DNA of 8,605 nucleotides from Actinomycetes bacterium (GCA_023388385.1 JAEWGK010000091.1:1-8605); one strand, 5' to 3'. Counted from the first letter of the stretch, positions 1 to 6,810 are shown. Program-made: numbers and translations. Notes: generated by a model not told the origin, from the sequence alone.

Positions 1-2
1 AC

Positions 3-1091
3 GCCGAGCCCGACGACATCGACGGTCTGCTCGTCGACGACGAGCCCGGCGACGGCGCCCGCCGCCGCGACGGCGCGCGCGCCGGGGCCGGGGACGCGGA
101 TGTGGATGCGGAGGCGCCCGCGGAGGACGACGGCTCGGTCGTCGAGGGCGACGTCGTCTACGAGCTCGAGCCCGCGCACCAGGCTGAGGCGGGGCGTGAC
201 GACGACGCCGTCCCCGGCGACGACGCCGATTCCCACGCGGACGCCGTCGCCATCGGCCTCGCCGACCCGGCCGACGCCGGCGAGGACGGCGTGGCGGAAA
301 CCGGCGACGAGTCCACCCCGGCGGCCCCGGCCGCGGAGGCGCAGCTGGACGAGGGTCTCGACGCCCACGTCGCGGCCGCGGACTTCCTCGCCGCCCGCGA
401 CCGCCGCACCGCCAGGGAGAAGATGGCGGACCTCGCCTCCGCCGCGGAGCCCCCGGCCGACGACTACGGCGACCGCGTCGAGGACGGTGGCATGGAGGAT
501 GCGCCGGAGCCCGGCTCCGCCGTGGCGGTCGCCGCGGACGACCGTGCCGGGGATGACGCGGACGCGGCCGCGCCGGCCGACCCCTCCGACCGGGACCTCC
601 ACGACCTGCCGGAGGACCAGGAGCTCACCGCCGACGACTACGCCTGGGCGGAGGCCCGCCGCGGCCGCGGCGGCTTCGATCCCGTCGCCGACGCCCGCTA
701 CGCGGAGACGCGCTTCGCCCGCCGCCGCCGCACCGTCTACGGTCTGCTGGCCGTCACGGTGCTGGCGTTCGTCGTCGGTGTCGTCCAGGGCGGCTGGTGG
801 TGGGCGGCCCCGGCCGCCGCCGTGGCCCTCACCGTCGCGTACCTGGTGACGCTGCGGCGCACCGTCGTCGCGGAGCAGGAGCTGCGCGCCCGCCGCATCG
901 CGGGCCTCAAGCGCCGCCGCATGGGCGTCCGCAGCCGCGAGGCGGAGGAGCTCGGCATCCCCGAGCGTCTGCGCCGGCCGGGCGCCATCGTCGTCGAGCT
1001 CGACGACGAGGACCCGGACTTCGCCGACGTCCCCTTCTCCGAGGACGACGGATACCTCTACGGCGACGATCGCCGGGCCTCGGGGCTGTAG
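3..1091 (+). CDS. SepX/GlpR-like divisome membrane protein, 3' part (5' end outside window)
   Basis: The reading frame is open from the first complete codon (position 3) to TAG at 1089-1091, so 362 codons of a longer gene are visible. Roughly the first 230 visible residues are disordered and dominated by Asp, Glu, Ala and Pro. An Arg-rich stretch (RFARRRRTVYG) then leads into two close hydrophobic segments, at about residues 246-263 and 268-287, separated by QGGWWW. A basic stretch with LRARRIAGLKRRR and an acidic tail follow. This C-terminal architecture resembles SepX (Streptomyces) and GlpR (Corynebacterium), membrane proteins of the divisome; GlpR is a receptor for a gephyrin-like protein. 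The family's N-terminal membrane segment would lie upstream of the window. A tRNA-Ala directly downstream fits my memory of the corynebacterial locus. The family call rests on recognition of the C-terminal pattern, without alignment. Confidence 0.66.
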   Translation, partial: AEPDDIDGLLVDDEPGDGARRRDGARAGAGDADVDAEAPAEDDGSVVEGDVVYELEPAHQAEAGRDDDAVPGDDADSHADAVAIGLADPADAGEDGVAETGDESTPAAPAAEAQLDEGLDAHVAAADFLAARDRRTAREKMADLASAAEPPADDYGDRVEDGGMEDAPEPGSAVAVAADDRAGDDADAAAPADPSDRDLHDLPEDQELTADDYAWAEARRGRGGFDPVADARYAETRFARRRRTVYGLLAVTVLAFVVGVVQGGWWWAAPAAAVALTVAYLVTLRRTVVAEQELRARRIAGLKRRRMGVRSREAEELGIPERLRRPGAIVVELDDEDPDFADVPFSEDDGYLYGDDRRASGL

Positions 1092-1146
1092 CCGGGCAGG
1101 GGGACGTCGTCACGCGGACCCCGCGGCCTGAAACTCCCCCATTCCG

Positions 1147-1186
1147 CGCTCCACCTGCCGTTTTGGCGGGTGGGGCGTTCGTTGTT
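1147..1186 (+). terminator. Intrinsic terminator-like hairpin after the SepX/GlpR-like gene
   Basis: A 13-bp stem pairs 1147-1159 with 1165-1177, with two G:U pairs and a GTTTT loop. It is followed by the T-rich run TTCGTTGTT. It lies 55 bp past the stop codon and is the best terminator candidate for that transcript. Its 3' arm overlaps the proposed -35 of the tRNA promoter. Confidence 0.55.
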
Positions 1187-1191
1187 AGGAT
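1163..1191 (+). promoter_or_regulatory. Promoter of tRNA-Ala
   Basis: The -35 hexamer TTGGCG (1163-1168) and the -10 hexamer TAGGAT (1186-1191) are separated by exactly 17 bp. Transcription would begin near 1198, giving a leader of about 34 nt before the mature tRNA 5' end. This is the only place in the window where both promoter hexamers are recognisable. Confidence 0.6.
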
Positions 1192-1231
1192 GGTCGACGT
1201 TGCCGACGCGGACAGCGGCCGCGGAACGCAC

Positions 1232-1307
1232 GGGGCTATAGCGCAGTTGGTAGCGCGTCTCGTTCGCATCGAGAAGGTCAGGGGTTCGATTCCCCTTAGC
1301 TCCACCA
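1232..1307 (+). tRNA. tRNA-Ala, anticodon CGC
   Basis: A full cloverleaf can be folded by hand. The acceptor stem pairs GGGGCTA (1232-1238) with TAGCTCC (1297-1303), and A1304 is the discriminator base. The D stem is GCGC/GCGC. The anticodon stem TCTCG/CGAGA encloses the loop TTCGCAT, with anticodon CGC at 1265-1267. The T stem is AGGGG/CCCCT with loop TTCGATT. The third acceptor pair is G:U, the alanine identity element, and CCA is encoded at 1305-1307. CGC reads codon GCG, which is frequent in this GC-rich genome. Confidence 0.97.
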
Positions 1308-1308
1308 C

Positions 1309-1344
1309 AGGGAACCCCCGGGTCACATGGCCCGGGGGTTCCTT
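1309..1344 (+). terminator. Terminator of tRNA-Ala
   Basis: A perfect 12-bp inverted repeat, GGAACCCCCGGG (1311-1322) and CCCGGGGGTTCC (1331-1342), encloses an 8-nt loop. The stem can extend by a G:U and an A:T pair to 1309/1344. It begins four bases after the encoded CCA. There is no long T tract, but position and stability argue for a terminator. Confidence 0.8.
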
Positions 1345-1425
1345 CGTGTGCGTGGGGGGCTGCTGCGTGCTGAGTCTGAACCGTCCGCTCGGTCCGCCGT
1401 TCATCGCCCAAAATGGCTATTGGAA

Positions 1426-1491
1426 TAAGTTCACGATGTGTTCACCCGCGGGTTGTTCGGGCTGTTTCCGCACGGGCGTAAACCAACCCGC
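1426..1491 (+). promoter_or_regulatory. Possible promoter region of the PAP2 gene
   Basis: A locally AT-richer stretch precedes the PAP2 gene. It contains TAAGTT (1426-1431), which fits TANNNT and lies 6 nt before an in-frame GTG at 1438. It also contains the weaker TAAACC (1479-1484), 7 nt before ATG 1492. Either could be a -10 element. No clear -35 or Shine-Dalgarno sequence is visible, so promoter and start remain linked uncertainties. Confidence 0.3.
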
Positions 1492-2535
1492 ATGACGACG
1501 ACACGCAGCCCCCGCACGGGCACGTACACGGACAACGACAGCCGAATCACGCCGAACGACGGTGCCGGAGGACTCAACCCCGCGGCCATGGGGACGGTCT
1601 TCGCCGTCGCCGCCGTGCTGCTCATCATCTTCACCTTCACCGACCGGGCCATCAGCGACGCCGTCGTCGACCACGGCAGCGTCTTCGGCACCTTCTTCCA
1701 GACCTACGGCGAGTTCCCGCCCTACGTGCTCGCCGCGGCCGCGCTGCAGGTGCTCGCCGTCTGCGTGTGGCGCTCGGGCCTGGCCGCGTGGCTGAAGGCG
1801 CTGGGCGTCGTCTTCCTCACCTGGGCGGGCTACCTGTCCATCCTGGAGTGGACGGAGAACGAGGAGAGCTACCGCCGCTCCTGGGCCGCCAATAGGGCCG
1901 CGGGCACGCCGATCGGCGTCGCGAACAACGACGAGTCCGGCGACGCGACCTGGGCGCAGTTCGCCCCCTCGGTCTTCACGGCGCTCGTCCTGCTCATCAT
2001 CGTTGCCGCCCTGACCTGGTACGTGCTCGGCCGGCTGTCCGACGAGACGGTCCGCGCGCTGGGCGTGGCGGCCGTCGTCACGCTCGCGGTCATCTGGGCC
2101 GGGGGCGAGATCAACTCCCAGATGAAGAACCTGTGGGGCCGCTTCCGCCCCTACGAGGTCGACGCCGGCGAGGGGCCGTTCACGACCTGGCTGCACGTCA
2201 ACCTGCCGAACGGCCATCGCTCTTTCCCGTCCGGCCACACCCAGGAGGGAACGACGCTCGCGGCGCTGGCCATCCTGCTGCGCCCGCTGGGCGGGAAGCC
2301 GTGGAAGGTGGTGCTGTGGGCCGGCATCGCCTGGGGCGCCCTGATGGGCCTCAGCCGCGTCGTCGTCGGCGCGCACTGGGCGACGGACGTCACCGCCAGC
2401 TTCATGCTGACCCTCGGCATCATCCTGGTCGGCGTCTGGCTCGTCCCGCGCCTGCTCACCCGCTTCGGCGCGGGGGAGGGCGCCGCGGCCCCGGAGTCGG
2501 AGTCACCCGTGCAGGGTGACGCGCGCGCCGTCTAG
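1492..2535 (+). CDS. PAP2-family membrane phosphatase
   Basis: This 347-residue polytopic membrane protein carries all three motifs of the PAP2 (type 2 phosphatidic acid phosphatase) superfamily. KX6RP is at residues 212-220 (KNLWGRFRP), PSGH at 246-249, and SRX5HX3D at 288-299 with catalytic His295. His249 is the expected general acid. Hydrophobic segments lie near 31-49, 78-93, 101-118, 158-179, 190-204, 262-280 and 302-322. Relatives dephosphorylate lipid phosphates such as undecaprenyl diphosphate or phosphatidylglycerol phosphate; the substrate cannot be read here. I chose ATG 1492. An in-frame GTG at 1438 would add 18 residues, but those codons (TTG, TTT, CGT, AAA, CCA) are unlike the rest of the gene. 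The 3' end overlaps the convergent vanZ-like gene. Confidence 0.93.
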   Translation: MTTTRSPRTGTYTDNDSRITPNDGAGGLNPAAMGTVFAVAAVLLIIFTFTDRAISDAVVDHGSVFGTFFQTYGEFPPYVLAAAALQVLAVCVWRSGLAAWLKALGVVFLTWAGYLSILEWTENEESYRRSWAANRAAGTPIGVANNDESGDATWAQFAPSVFTALVLLIIVAALTWYVLGRLSDETVRALGVAAVVTLAVIWAGGEINSQMKNLWGRFRPYEVDAGEGPFTTWLHVNLPNGHRSFPSGHTQEGTTLAALAILLRPLGGKPWKVVLWAGIAWGALMGLSRVVVGAHWATDVTASFMLTLGIILVGVWLVPRLLTRFGAGEGAAAPESESPVQGDARAV

Positions 2536-2546
2536 CCGGCGCGCGC
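2521..2546. terminator. Bidirectional hairpin spanning the stops of two convergent genes
   Basis: A perfect 10-bp inverted repeat pairs GCGCGCGCCG (2521-2530) with CGGCGCGCGC (2537-2546) around the loop TCTAGC. The PAP2 stop (2533-2535) and the stop of the opposite gene (2532-2534) share the tetranucleotide CTAG in that loop. The hairpin would form in either transcript. No T tract flanks it, so efficient termination is inferred rather than shown. Confidence 0.55.
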
Positions 2547-3629
2547 ATCGCGCATCCGGCAGCCGGAGACGACGCCGGTCACCCCCTCGACGCGCATCGT
2601 CGCGGAGATCCCGCACACCAGGGCCCATGCGGCTCCGAGGAACGCCCACGGCGTCCCGGCGGCGATGAGGGTGGTGATGACGCCCATCCCCGCGAGGGCG
2701 CGAAGCAGCAGGGCCGCGCGGCCGACGGCGCCGCCGCGGGGCGGCACGGGGCGCAGGTGCACCGTCCTCTGGCCGACGGAGGCGCCGTTTCCGGCGGCGG
2801 CCGGCACGAGGACGAGGAGCATGCACGCGACCCACGCCCCGGCCATCGGCACGGGGAGGCCCGCGATCGCCCGCACCGCCTCGCCGCGGGTGATGTCGTG
2901 CAGGCCCTCGACCCCGTCCCAGGGGATGGTGGCCGCGGCGCCGGCCGCGGCGCCGAGCGCCAGGCAGCAGGCGTCGACCGCCATGCCCGTCAGGCGGCGG
3001 GACGCGGTCACGGGGCGCACGACGTCGCGCCGCGACTCCAGCTGGACGAGCGTGCGCCGGGGCTTCGGCAGCAGATCCGCGATGAGCAGGCCGACGGCGG
3101 CGCCGAGGACGTTCGTCATGAGGTCCGTGGCGTCGGCGAAGCGGTACTGGCACGGCGACAGGCCCCAGTTCGCGGACAGCTGGGTGAGCTCGATGGCCAG
3201 CGACGTCGCCAGAGCGGCCCCCAGGACGGCGCGCCGCGGCCACTCCATGAGGCGGCGCGCGAACAGGCCGAGCGGGAGGAACAGGGCGACGTTCATGAGT
3301 CCCTCGCGGACGGGCCAGGACGTCATCAGCCCCGCCGGACCTCGCGTGCCGACGGCATGGCCGATCTCGCGGAACAGCGTCGTCGGATCCAGCGACACCA
3401 TCTTCTTCCCGGCCTGGGCCTCGCACCATCCGCCTCCGAAGTCCGGGAGGGGCAGCACGGTGAAGGCGACGAGGGCGGCGCCGTAGCCGCAGGCGGCGAC
3501 CGACCACGTGAGCCGGTGGCCCTCGACGCCTCCGAAGCGGCGATGGTGCATCACCAGCAGCGGCAGCAGCAGCACGGCGATGACCGCCGGTCCGAGCACG
3601 AGCGACCACTGGAATCGTTCGGCGATCAA
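2532..3629 (-). CDS. VanZ-domain membrane protein with C-terminal RDD-like domain
   Basis: The product has 365 residues. The first half matches the VanZ-like pattern: hydrophobic segments at about 10-27 and 42-60, the NVALFLPLGLF block at 113-123, EL-Q at 147-150, and RFADATDLMTNVLGAAVG at 163-180. From about residue 209 the protein looks like an RDD domain, with RRLTGMAVDA (Arg212, Asp219) and later SVGQRTVHL at 284-292. VanZ-like proteins are envelope membrane proteins; one member gives low-level teicoplanin resistance, but most have no known role and resistance should not be assumed. The start is TTG (3627-3629), chosen because AAAGGAGG lies just upstream. A weak -10 (TAGCAC, 3671-3666) could drive it. 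The gene is divergent from doxX and tail-overlaps the PAP2 gene. Confidence 0.86.
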   Translation of the reverse strand: MIAERFQWSLVLGPAVIAVLLLPLLVMHHRRFGGVEGHRLTWSVAACGYGAALVAFTVLPLPDFGGGWCEAQAGKKMVSLDPTTLFREIGHAVGTRGPAGLMTSWPVREGLMNVALFLPLGLFARRLMEWPRRAVLGAALATSLAIELTQLSANWGLSPCQYRFADATDLMTNVLGAAVGLLIADLLPKPRRTLVQLESRRDVVRPVTASRRLTGMAVDACCLALGAAAGAAATIPWDGVEGLHDITRGEAVRAIAGLPVPMAGAWVACMLLVLVPAAAGNGASVGQRTVHLRPVPPRGGAVGRAALLLRALAGMGVITTLIAAGTPWAFLGAAWALVCGISATMRVEGVTGVVSGCRMRDARAG

Positions 3630-3633
3630 CGGC

Positions 3634-3641
3634 CCTCCTTT
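3634..3641 (-). promoter_or_regulatory. Strong ribosome binding site fixing a TTG start
   Basis: On the minus strand AAAGGAGG lies four bases upstream of the TTG at 3629-3627. It is the strongest Shine-Dalgarno match in the window. Another reading frame stays open through this region, but only the TTG frame is preceded by this site and encodes recognisable domains. Confidence 0.8.
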
Positions 3642-3705
3642 CGTCCGGGTTCCCGGCGCCCCATCGTGCTATCCCGGCGGCCGGGGCGCGACCCGACGCG
3701 CCGGG

Positions 3706-3711
3706 TAGCAT
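3706..3711 (+). promoter_or_regulatory. -10 element of doxX-like gene, probably leaderless
   Basis: TAGCAT is followed by 7 nt and then ATG at 3719, which places the expected transcription start at or next to the start codon. The hexamer overlaps the earlier in-frame ATG at 3710, which would therefore lie outside the mRNA. No convincing -35 is visible. The same hexamer at the same spacing precedes rsmI. Confidence 0.6.
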
Positions 3712-3718
3712 GGTCGCC

Positions 3719-4123
3719 ATGGACCGACCTGCCGTGCGCGACGGAGCGCTGCTCATTGTTCGGCTCATCGTGGGCGGCATCTTCGCCGCCCATGGCTGGG
3801 ACAAGATCTTCATCGCCGGCGTCGACGCGACGACGGACTACTTCGTCGGCTGGGGCATCCCGCAGGCGGAGATGACGGTGTGGCTGGCCGCCATGCTGGA
3901 GATGATCGGCGGCGCGCTGCTCGTCCTCGGGCTGCTGGCGCCCATCGTCGCCGGCGTGCTGGTCGTGGAGATGCTCATCGCCGCGTGGTTCGTCCACATG
4001 GGCAATGGGCTGTTCATCGCCGACGGCGGCCCCGAGTTCGTGCTGTCGCTCATCGCGGGGCTCATCATCATCGTCGTGTTCGGCGCCGGCCGTGCGAGCC
4101 TGGATCGGGTGTTCACCCGGTGA
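3719..4123 (+). CDS. DoxX-family membrane protein
   Basis: This 134-residue protein has four hydrophobic segments, near residues 9-26, 54-72, 75-92 and 107-124. The first segment contains LLIVRLIVGGIFAAHGWDKI, the typical DoxX opening in which an Arg in the first helix is followed by a His-Gly pair. Size and topology are normal for the family. DoxX-type proteins include a subunit of archaeal thiosulfate:quinone oxidoreductase and a mycobacterial protein linked to superoxide dismutase and thiol-stress defence. For a solitary copy like this one, the role is open. The start at 3719 is preferred over ATG 3710 because the latter falls inside the -10 hexamer TAGCAT. The gene is divergent from vanZ and ends directly before a GC hairpin. 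Confidence 0.9.
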   Translation: MDRPAVRDGALLIVRLIVGGIFAAHGWDKIFIAGVDATTDYFVGWGIPQAEMTVWLAAMLEMIGGALLVLGLLAPIVAGVLVVEMLIAAWFVHMGNGLFIADGGPEFVLSLIAGLIIIVVFGAGRASLDRVFTR

Positions 4124-4124
4124 C

Positions 4125-4150
4125 CGGCCCCCGCGGGGCCGCGGGGGCCG
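4125..4150 (+). terminator. GC hairpin terminator after doxX-like gene
   Basis: A perfect 10-bp stem (4125-4134 with 4141-4150) encloses the loop GGGGCC and starts two bases after the TGA stop. There is no T tract. It separates doxX from the zinc-finger gene, which then needs its own promoter or read-through. Confidence 0.55.
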
Positions 4151-4207
4151 CCGGGTGCATCCCTCCGCGTCCCGCCGTGCCCTCGTTCCCCGCCGCGCCT
4201 TCGCGGG

Positions 4208-4216
4208 AAGGGGGAG
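4208..4216 (+). promoter_or_regulatory. Ribosome binding site supporting a GTG start
   Basis: AAGGGGGAG ends three bases before GTG 4220. It is a purine-rich Shine-Dalgarno sequence and selects this GTG as the start of the zinc-finger gene. The first residues after it include Cys3, a predicted metal ligand, which supports the same start. Confidence 0.6.
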
Positions 4217-4219
4217 CGC

Positions 4220-5062
4220 GTGAACTGCGATGAGGTTCGCGCCGCCCTGTCCGCGCGCCTGGACGGGGAGCCGTCCGGGGTCGACGACGACGTCGTCGAC
4301 GCCCACGTGGACGCCTGCGCCGACTGCCGCGCCTGGTTCGACCGGGCCGTGGCCCTCAACCGCTCGCTGCTGATGGGTCCCGCCCACGAACCGGGGGATG
4401 CGCGTGACGACGGATCCCCGCCGCCCGGCTCCGCCCCCGCCGCCGGGCCCGAGCCCCTCCGGGCGGCCCACGACGTCCCCGAGCATCCGGACCTCGAGGC
4501 CCTGTCGGAGCGCATCCTGTCCACCGTCGAGCCGGAGCGCCGCCGCCGCGCCCGCTTCTGGACGACGATGAGCGTCGGCGGCCGCGTCGTCCTCATCATC
4601 CTCGGCGTGCTCTACGTCATCTGGGGTGTCGGGTTGCTCATCGACGCGGGGGCCGCGGCGTCCGGGACGGCGGCGGGCGCCGCGCCGGGGACGGCGCCGG
4701 GCGAGGGCACCGCCGCGATACGGGATTGGGCCGACGCCGCCCGTCTGGCCGCCGACGCCGCGGCCATCCGCTTCGCCCTGGCCGTCGGCCTGTTCTGGGC
4801 CGCGTGGCGCCCGCGCGCGGCGATGGGCATGGCGCCGGTCTACGGCGCCGCCGCGATGTTCTCCGCCGGCTTCGGGGCCGTGTCGCTGGTGCTCGGTGGC
4901 GTGACGGTGGCCGACGTCGCCAAGCTCGTGCTGCTGTTCGTCTCCGCGCTGGCGCTGGCGGCGGTGTGGCTCGGCGGCTACACGCCGCAGGCGCTTGCGC
5001 AGGCGTGGCGCGCGGCGGCGGGCCGGTCGGTGCGCGGGCTGCCCGGCGACGACTGGGACTGA
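4220..5062 (+). CDS. Membrane protein with N-terminal HCC zinc finger (anti-sigma type)
   Basis: The product has 280 residues. The N-terminus has the spacing of a putative zinc-finger (zf-HC2) anti-sigma domain: Cys3, His29, Cys33 and Cys36, in MNCDEVRAALSARLDGE and HVDACADC. A proline- and acid-rich linker (about 52-92) and an Arg-rich stretch (106-112) lead to a membrane part with hydrophobic segments near 121-141, 182-196, 203-228 and 232-252. Such domains hold ECF sigma factors in a zinc- or redox-sensitive complex. No sigma factor gene is in this window, and the four-helix C-terminal region differs from the usual single-span anti-sigma factor. Its partner, if any, is unknown. It is 96 bp from doxX and convergent with pmt, 33 bp away; a short CCGGC/GCCGG hairpin at 5063-5074 lies between them. 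Confidence 0.85.
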   Translation: MNCDEVRAALSARLDGEPSGVDDDVVDAHVDACADCRAWFDRAVALNRSLLMGPAHEPGDARDDGSPPPGSAPAAGPEPLRAAHDVPEHPDLEALSERILSTVEPERRRRARFWTTMSVGGRVVLIILGVLYVIWGVGLLIDAGAAASGTAAGAAPGTAPGEGTAAIRDWADAARLAADAAAIRFALAVGLFWAAWRPRAAMGMAPVYGAAAMFSAGFGAVSLVLGGVTVADVAKLVLLFVSALALAAVWLGGYTPQALAQAWRAAAGRSVRGLPGDDWD

Positions 5063-5095
5063 CCGGCTCGCCGGCCGCCCCCGCGCGTTCCGGCG

Positions 5096-6733
5096 TCAGG
5101 TCCAGGACGGCAGCCAGAAGCGGAGGTTGAACGTCTCCTCCGGCAGCATGATGCCCGCCATGATGGGCGCCCAGAACGCGAACGCCGCGATGACCAGCGC
5201 CAGGTGCGCGACGACGAGCCCCAGCCCGATCCGGCGTCCCCGCCACGTCCACCCGGCCAGGTCGGCGGCGACGACGGCCATCGCCATGAGGACGAACGGG
5301 ATGAGCGCCGTGGCGTAGAAGAAGTACATCTGGCGGTCATAGGCGATGGCCCACGGCAGCCACGAGGCGATGAAGCCGGTGCACGGCAGCGCGAACCGGC
5401 GGTCGCGCCGGCCGATCCAGCGCCACAGCGCCCACAGCATCACCGGCACCAGGAGCCACCAGATGGGCGGGGTGCCGAACAGCATCTGCCAGGCGCGGCA
5501 ATCGTGGCCGCCCATGCACGTGCCCTCGGCGGAGTAGTACAGCATCGGACGGCCGGACCACAGCCACTCCCACGGCTTCGACTCCCACGGGTGGTGGTGG
5601 CCGCCGGAGGTGGTCAGCTCCGAATGGAACTCCAGGACTCCGCGCTGGTAGTGGATGAACCGCGCCAGCGCGTCCGGCAGCATCGCCGTCACCGACGACG
5701 GCAGGCCGGTGTCCAGCTGGTCGGCCGGCAGATGCCGGTAGACGCTGGTTTCCTGCGCGAACCAGGAGCGCCACGACAGGGCGTAGACGATGAGCGGCAC
5801 CAGCACGATGTCCCGCAGCGCCGGGGTGACGTCGAGCCGCAGCGCGCCGACGACGGGCTTCCGCACGCCGGCGCGCCGCCGGTCCGCGACGTCGAGGAAC
5901 ACGGTGAGCAGGCCGAACGCCGCGATGTAGTACAGGCCCGACCACTTCACGCCCAGCGCCAGGCCCAGGAACACGCCCGCGGCCAGGCGCCACCAGCGCC
6001 ACGACAGGTACGGGCCGTACCGCAGCCCGTCGCCCGCGGTGGCCCGCCACTCGAGCAGCCGCACGGCCATGCGGTCGCGGTCGACGAACAGCGCCCACGC
6101 CGCCGCCACGACGAAGCCCGTCTGGATCATGTCCAGCATGCCGACGCGGGAGGAGACGAACAGGACGCCGTCGAAAAGCCCGTACAGGCCGACCAGCAGC
6201 GTCGCCAGCGGCACAGCCGCGATGCGGCGCACCAGGTCCATGAGCAGCAGCAGCGTGACGACGCCGACCAGCGCCGACATCAGCCGCCACCCCAGCGGGG
6301 AGTAGCCGAGCAGCCACTGTCCGACGCTCATCACCTGCTTCGCCACCGGCGGGTGGACGACGAGGCCGAAGCCCGGATCGTCCTCGATGCCGCCGATGAC
6401 GCGGCCCGTGAACGACGGGTCCGTCGAGCGGAGGATCTGCCAGGTCTGGGGGACGTAATGCTTCTCGTCGAACACCGGCGTGCCGTTGTCCGTCGGGTGC
6501 GACAGACCGGCGAAGCGGGTCACGGCGCCCAGGATCGCGACGATGGCGAAGACCACCGTGTCATACGGCGTCCACGGCACCGGGCGACGCAGCGGGCGCG
6601 GGGAGCCGTGGGGCCCCAGTCTTCGGCGGCGCCTGCGTGGCTTGCGCGGCTCGTGCGGCCCGGTGGCGGCGGCTCCGGGACCGGCCACGCCGGATCCCGG
6701 GGCGGCGGAGAGGCGGGCCACGGCTTGATTCAC
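5096..6733 (-). CDS. pmt: Protein O-mannosyltransferase (GT39 family)
   Basis: This 545-residue polytopic protein transfers mannose from polyprenyl-phosphate-mannose to Ser/Thr of exported proteins at the outer face of the membrane. The first extracytoplasmic loop holds FDEKHY at 88-93, whose Asp89-Glu90 pair matches the catalytic motif, followed by VVHPPVAKQ (125-133). Later landmarks are FDGVLFVSSRVGMLDM (187-202), GVKWSGLYY (261-269) and a large central loop with SGGHHHPWESKPWEW (386-400). The C-terminal third has several helices and ends in FNLRFWLPSWT. The N-terminus is a Pro/Arg-rich cytoplasmic tail (RKPRRRRRRL at 30-39). Length fits corynebacterial and mycobacterial Pmt. I chose GTG 6733 because a -10 TATCAT lies 6 nt upstream. 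The frame remains open much further, but into antisense of rsmI. It is divergent from rsmI. Confidence 0.95.
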   Translation of the reverse strand: MNQAVARLSAAPGSGVAGPGAAATGPHEPRKPRRRRRRLGPHGSPRPLRRPVPWTPYDTVVFAIVAILGAVTRFAGLSHPTDNGTPVFDEKHYVPQTWQILRSTDPSFTGRVIGGIEDDPGFGLVVHPPVAKQVMSVGQWLLGYSPLGWRLMSALVGVVTLLLLMDLVRRIAAVPLATLLVGLYGLFDGVLFVSSRVGMLDMIQTGFVVAAAWALFVDRDRMAVRLLEWRATAGDGLRYGPYLSWRWWRLAAGVFLGLALGVKWSGLYYIAAFGLLTVFLDVADRRRAGVRKPVVGALRLDVTPALRDIVLVPLIVYALSWRSWFAQETSVYRHLPADQLDTGLPSSVTAMLPDALARFIHYQRGVLEFHSELTTSGGHHHPWESKPWEWLWSGRPMLYYSAEGTCMGGHDCRAWQMLFGTPPIWWLLVPVMLWALWRWIGRRDRRFALPCTGFIASWLPWAIAYDRQMYFFYATALIPFVLMAMAVVAADLAGWTWRGRRIGLGLVVAHLALVIAAFAFWAPIMAGIMLPEETFNLRFWLPSWT

Positions 6734-6739
6734 GGGGCC

Positions 6740-6745
6740 ATGATA
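6740..6745 (-). promoter_or_regulatory. -10 element of pmt, probably leaderless
   Basis: On the minus strand TATCAT (6745-6740) is followed by GGCCCC and then GTG at 6733. The transcription start would coincide with the start codon. No -35 consensus is visible. A perfect 6-bp hairpin, GCCCGG-CAC-CCGGGC (6753-6767), occupies the expected -35 region. Confidence 0.55.
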
Positions 6746-6810
6746 CTGACCAGCCCGGCACCCGGGCCGGTGGCGTGGGCGCATCCGGGTCGCGTCGCGG
6801 GTGCGGCCGA

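Noticed and set aside
1099..1140. GGGGGA/TCCCCC pairing with an inner CGCGG/CCGCG hairpin after the first gene
   Set aside because: Short stems, large loops and no T tract. The 13-bp hairpin at 1147-1177 is a much better terminator candidate.
1232..1307. tRNA-Ala as an attachment site of an integrated element
   Set aside because: I see no second copy of the tRNA 3' end in the window and no integrase or phage-like gene.
1438..1491. 18-codon N-terminal extension of the PAP2 protein from GTG 1438
   Set aside because: Codon use (TTG, TTT, CGT, AAA, CCA) is unlike the rest of the gene and no ribosome binding site precedes it. It stays possible because TAAGTT lies 6 nt upstream.
100..1495. Arg/Pro-rich plus-strand frames over the SepX/GlpR-like gene and the tRNA
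   Set aside because: Out-of-frame readings of GC-rich codons; one runs straight through the tRNA gene.
2532..3629. Glycopeptide resistance gene
   Set aside because: VanZ-like domains are widespread in membrane proteins unrelated to resistance, and no other van genes are present.
2503..3875. Other long frames on both strands across the VanZ-like gene
   Set aside because: Arg-, Pro- and Gly-rich shadows without domains. The TTG frame has the strong ribosome binding site and recognisable VanZ and RDD patterns.
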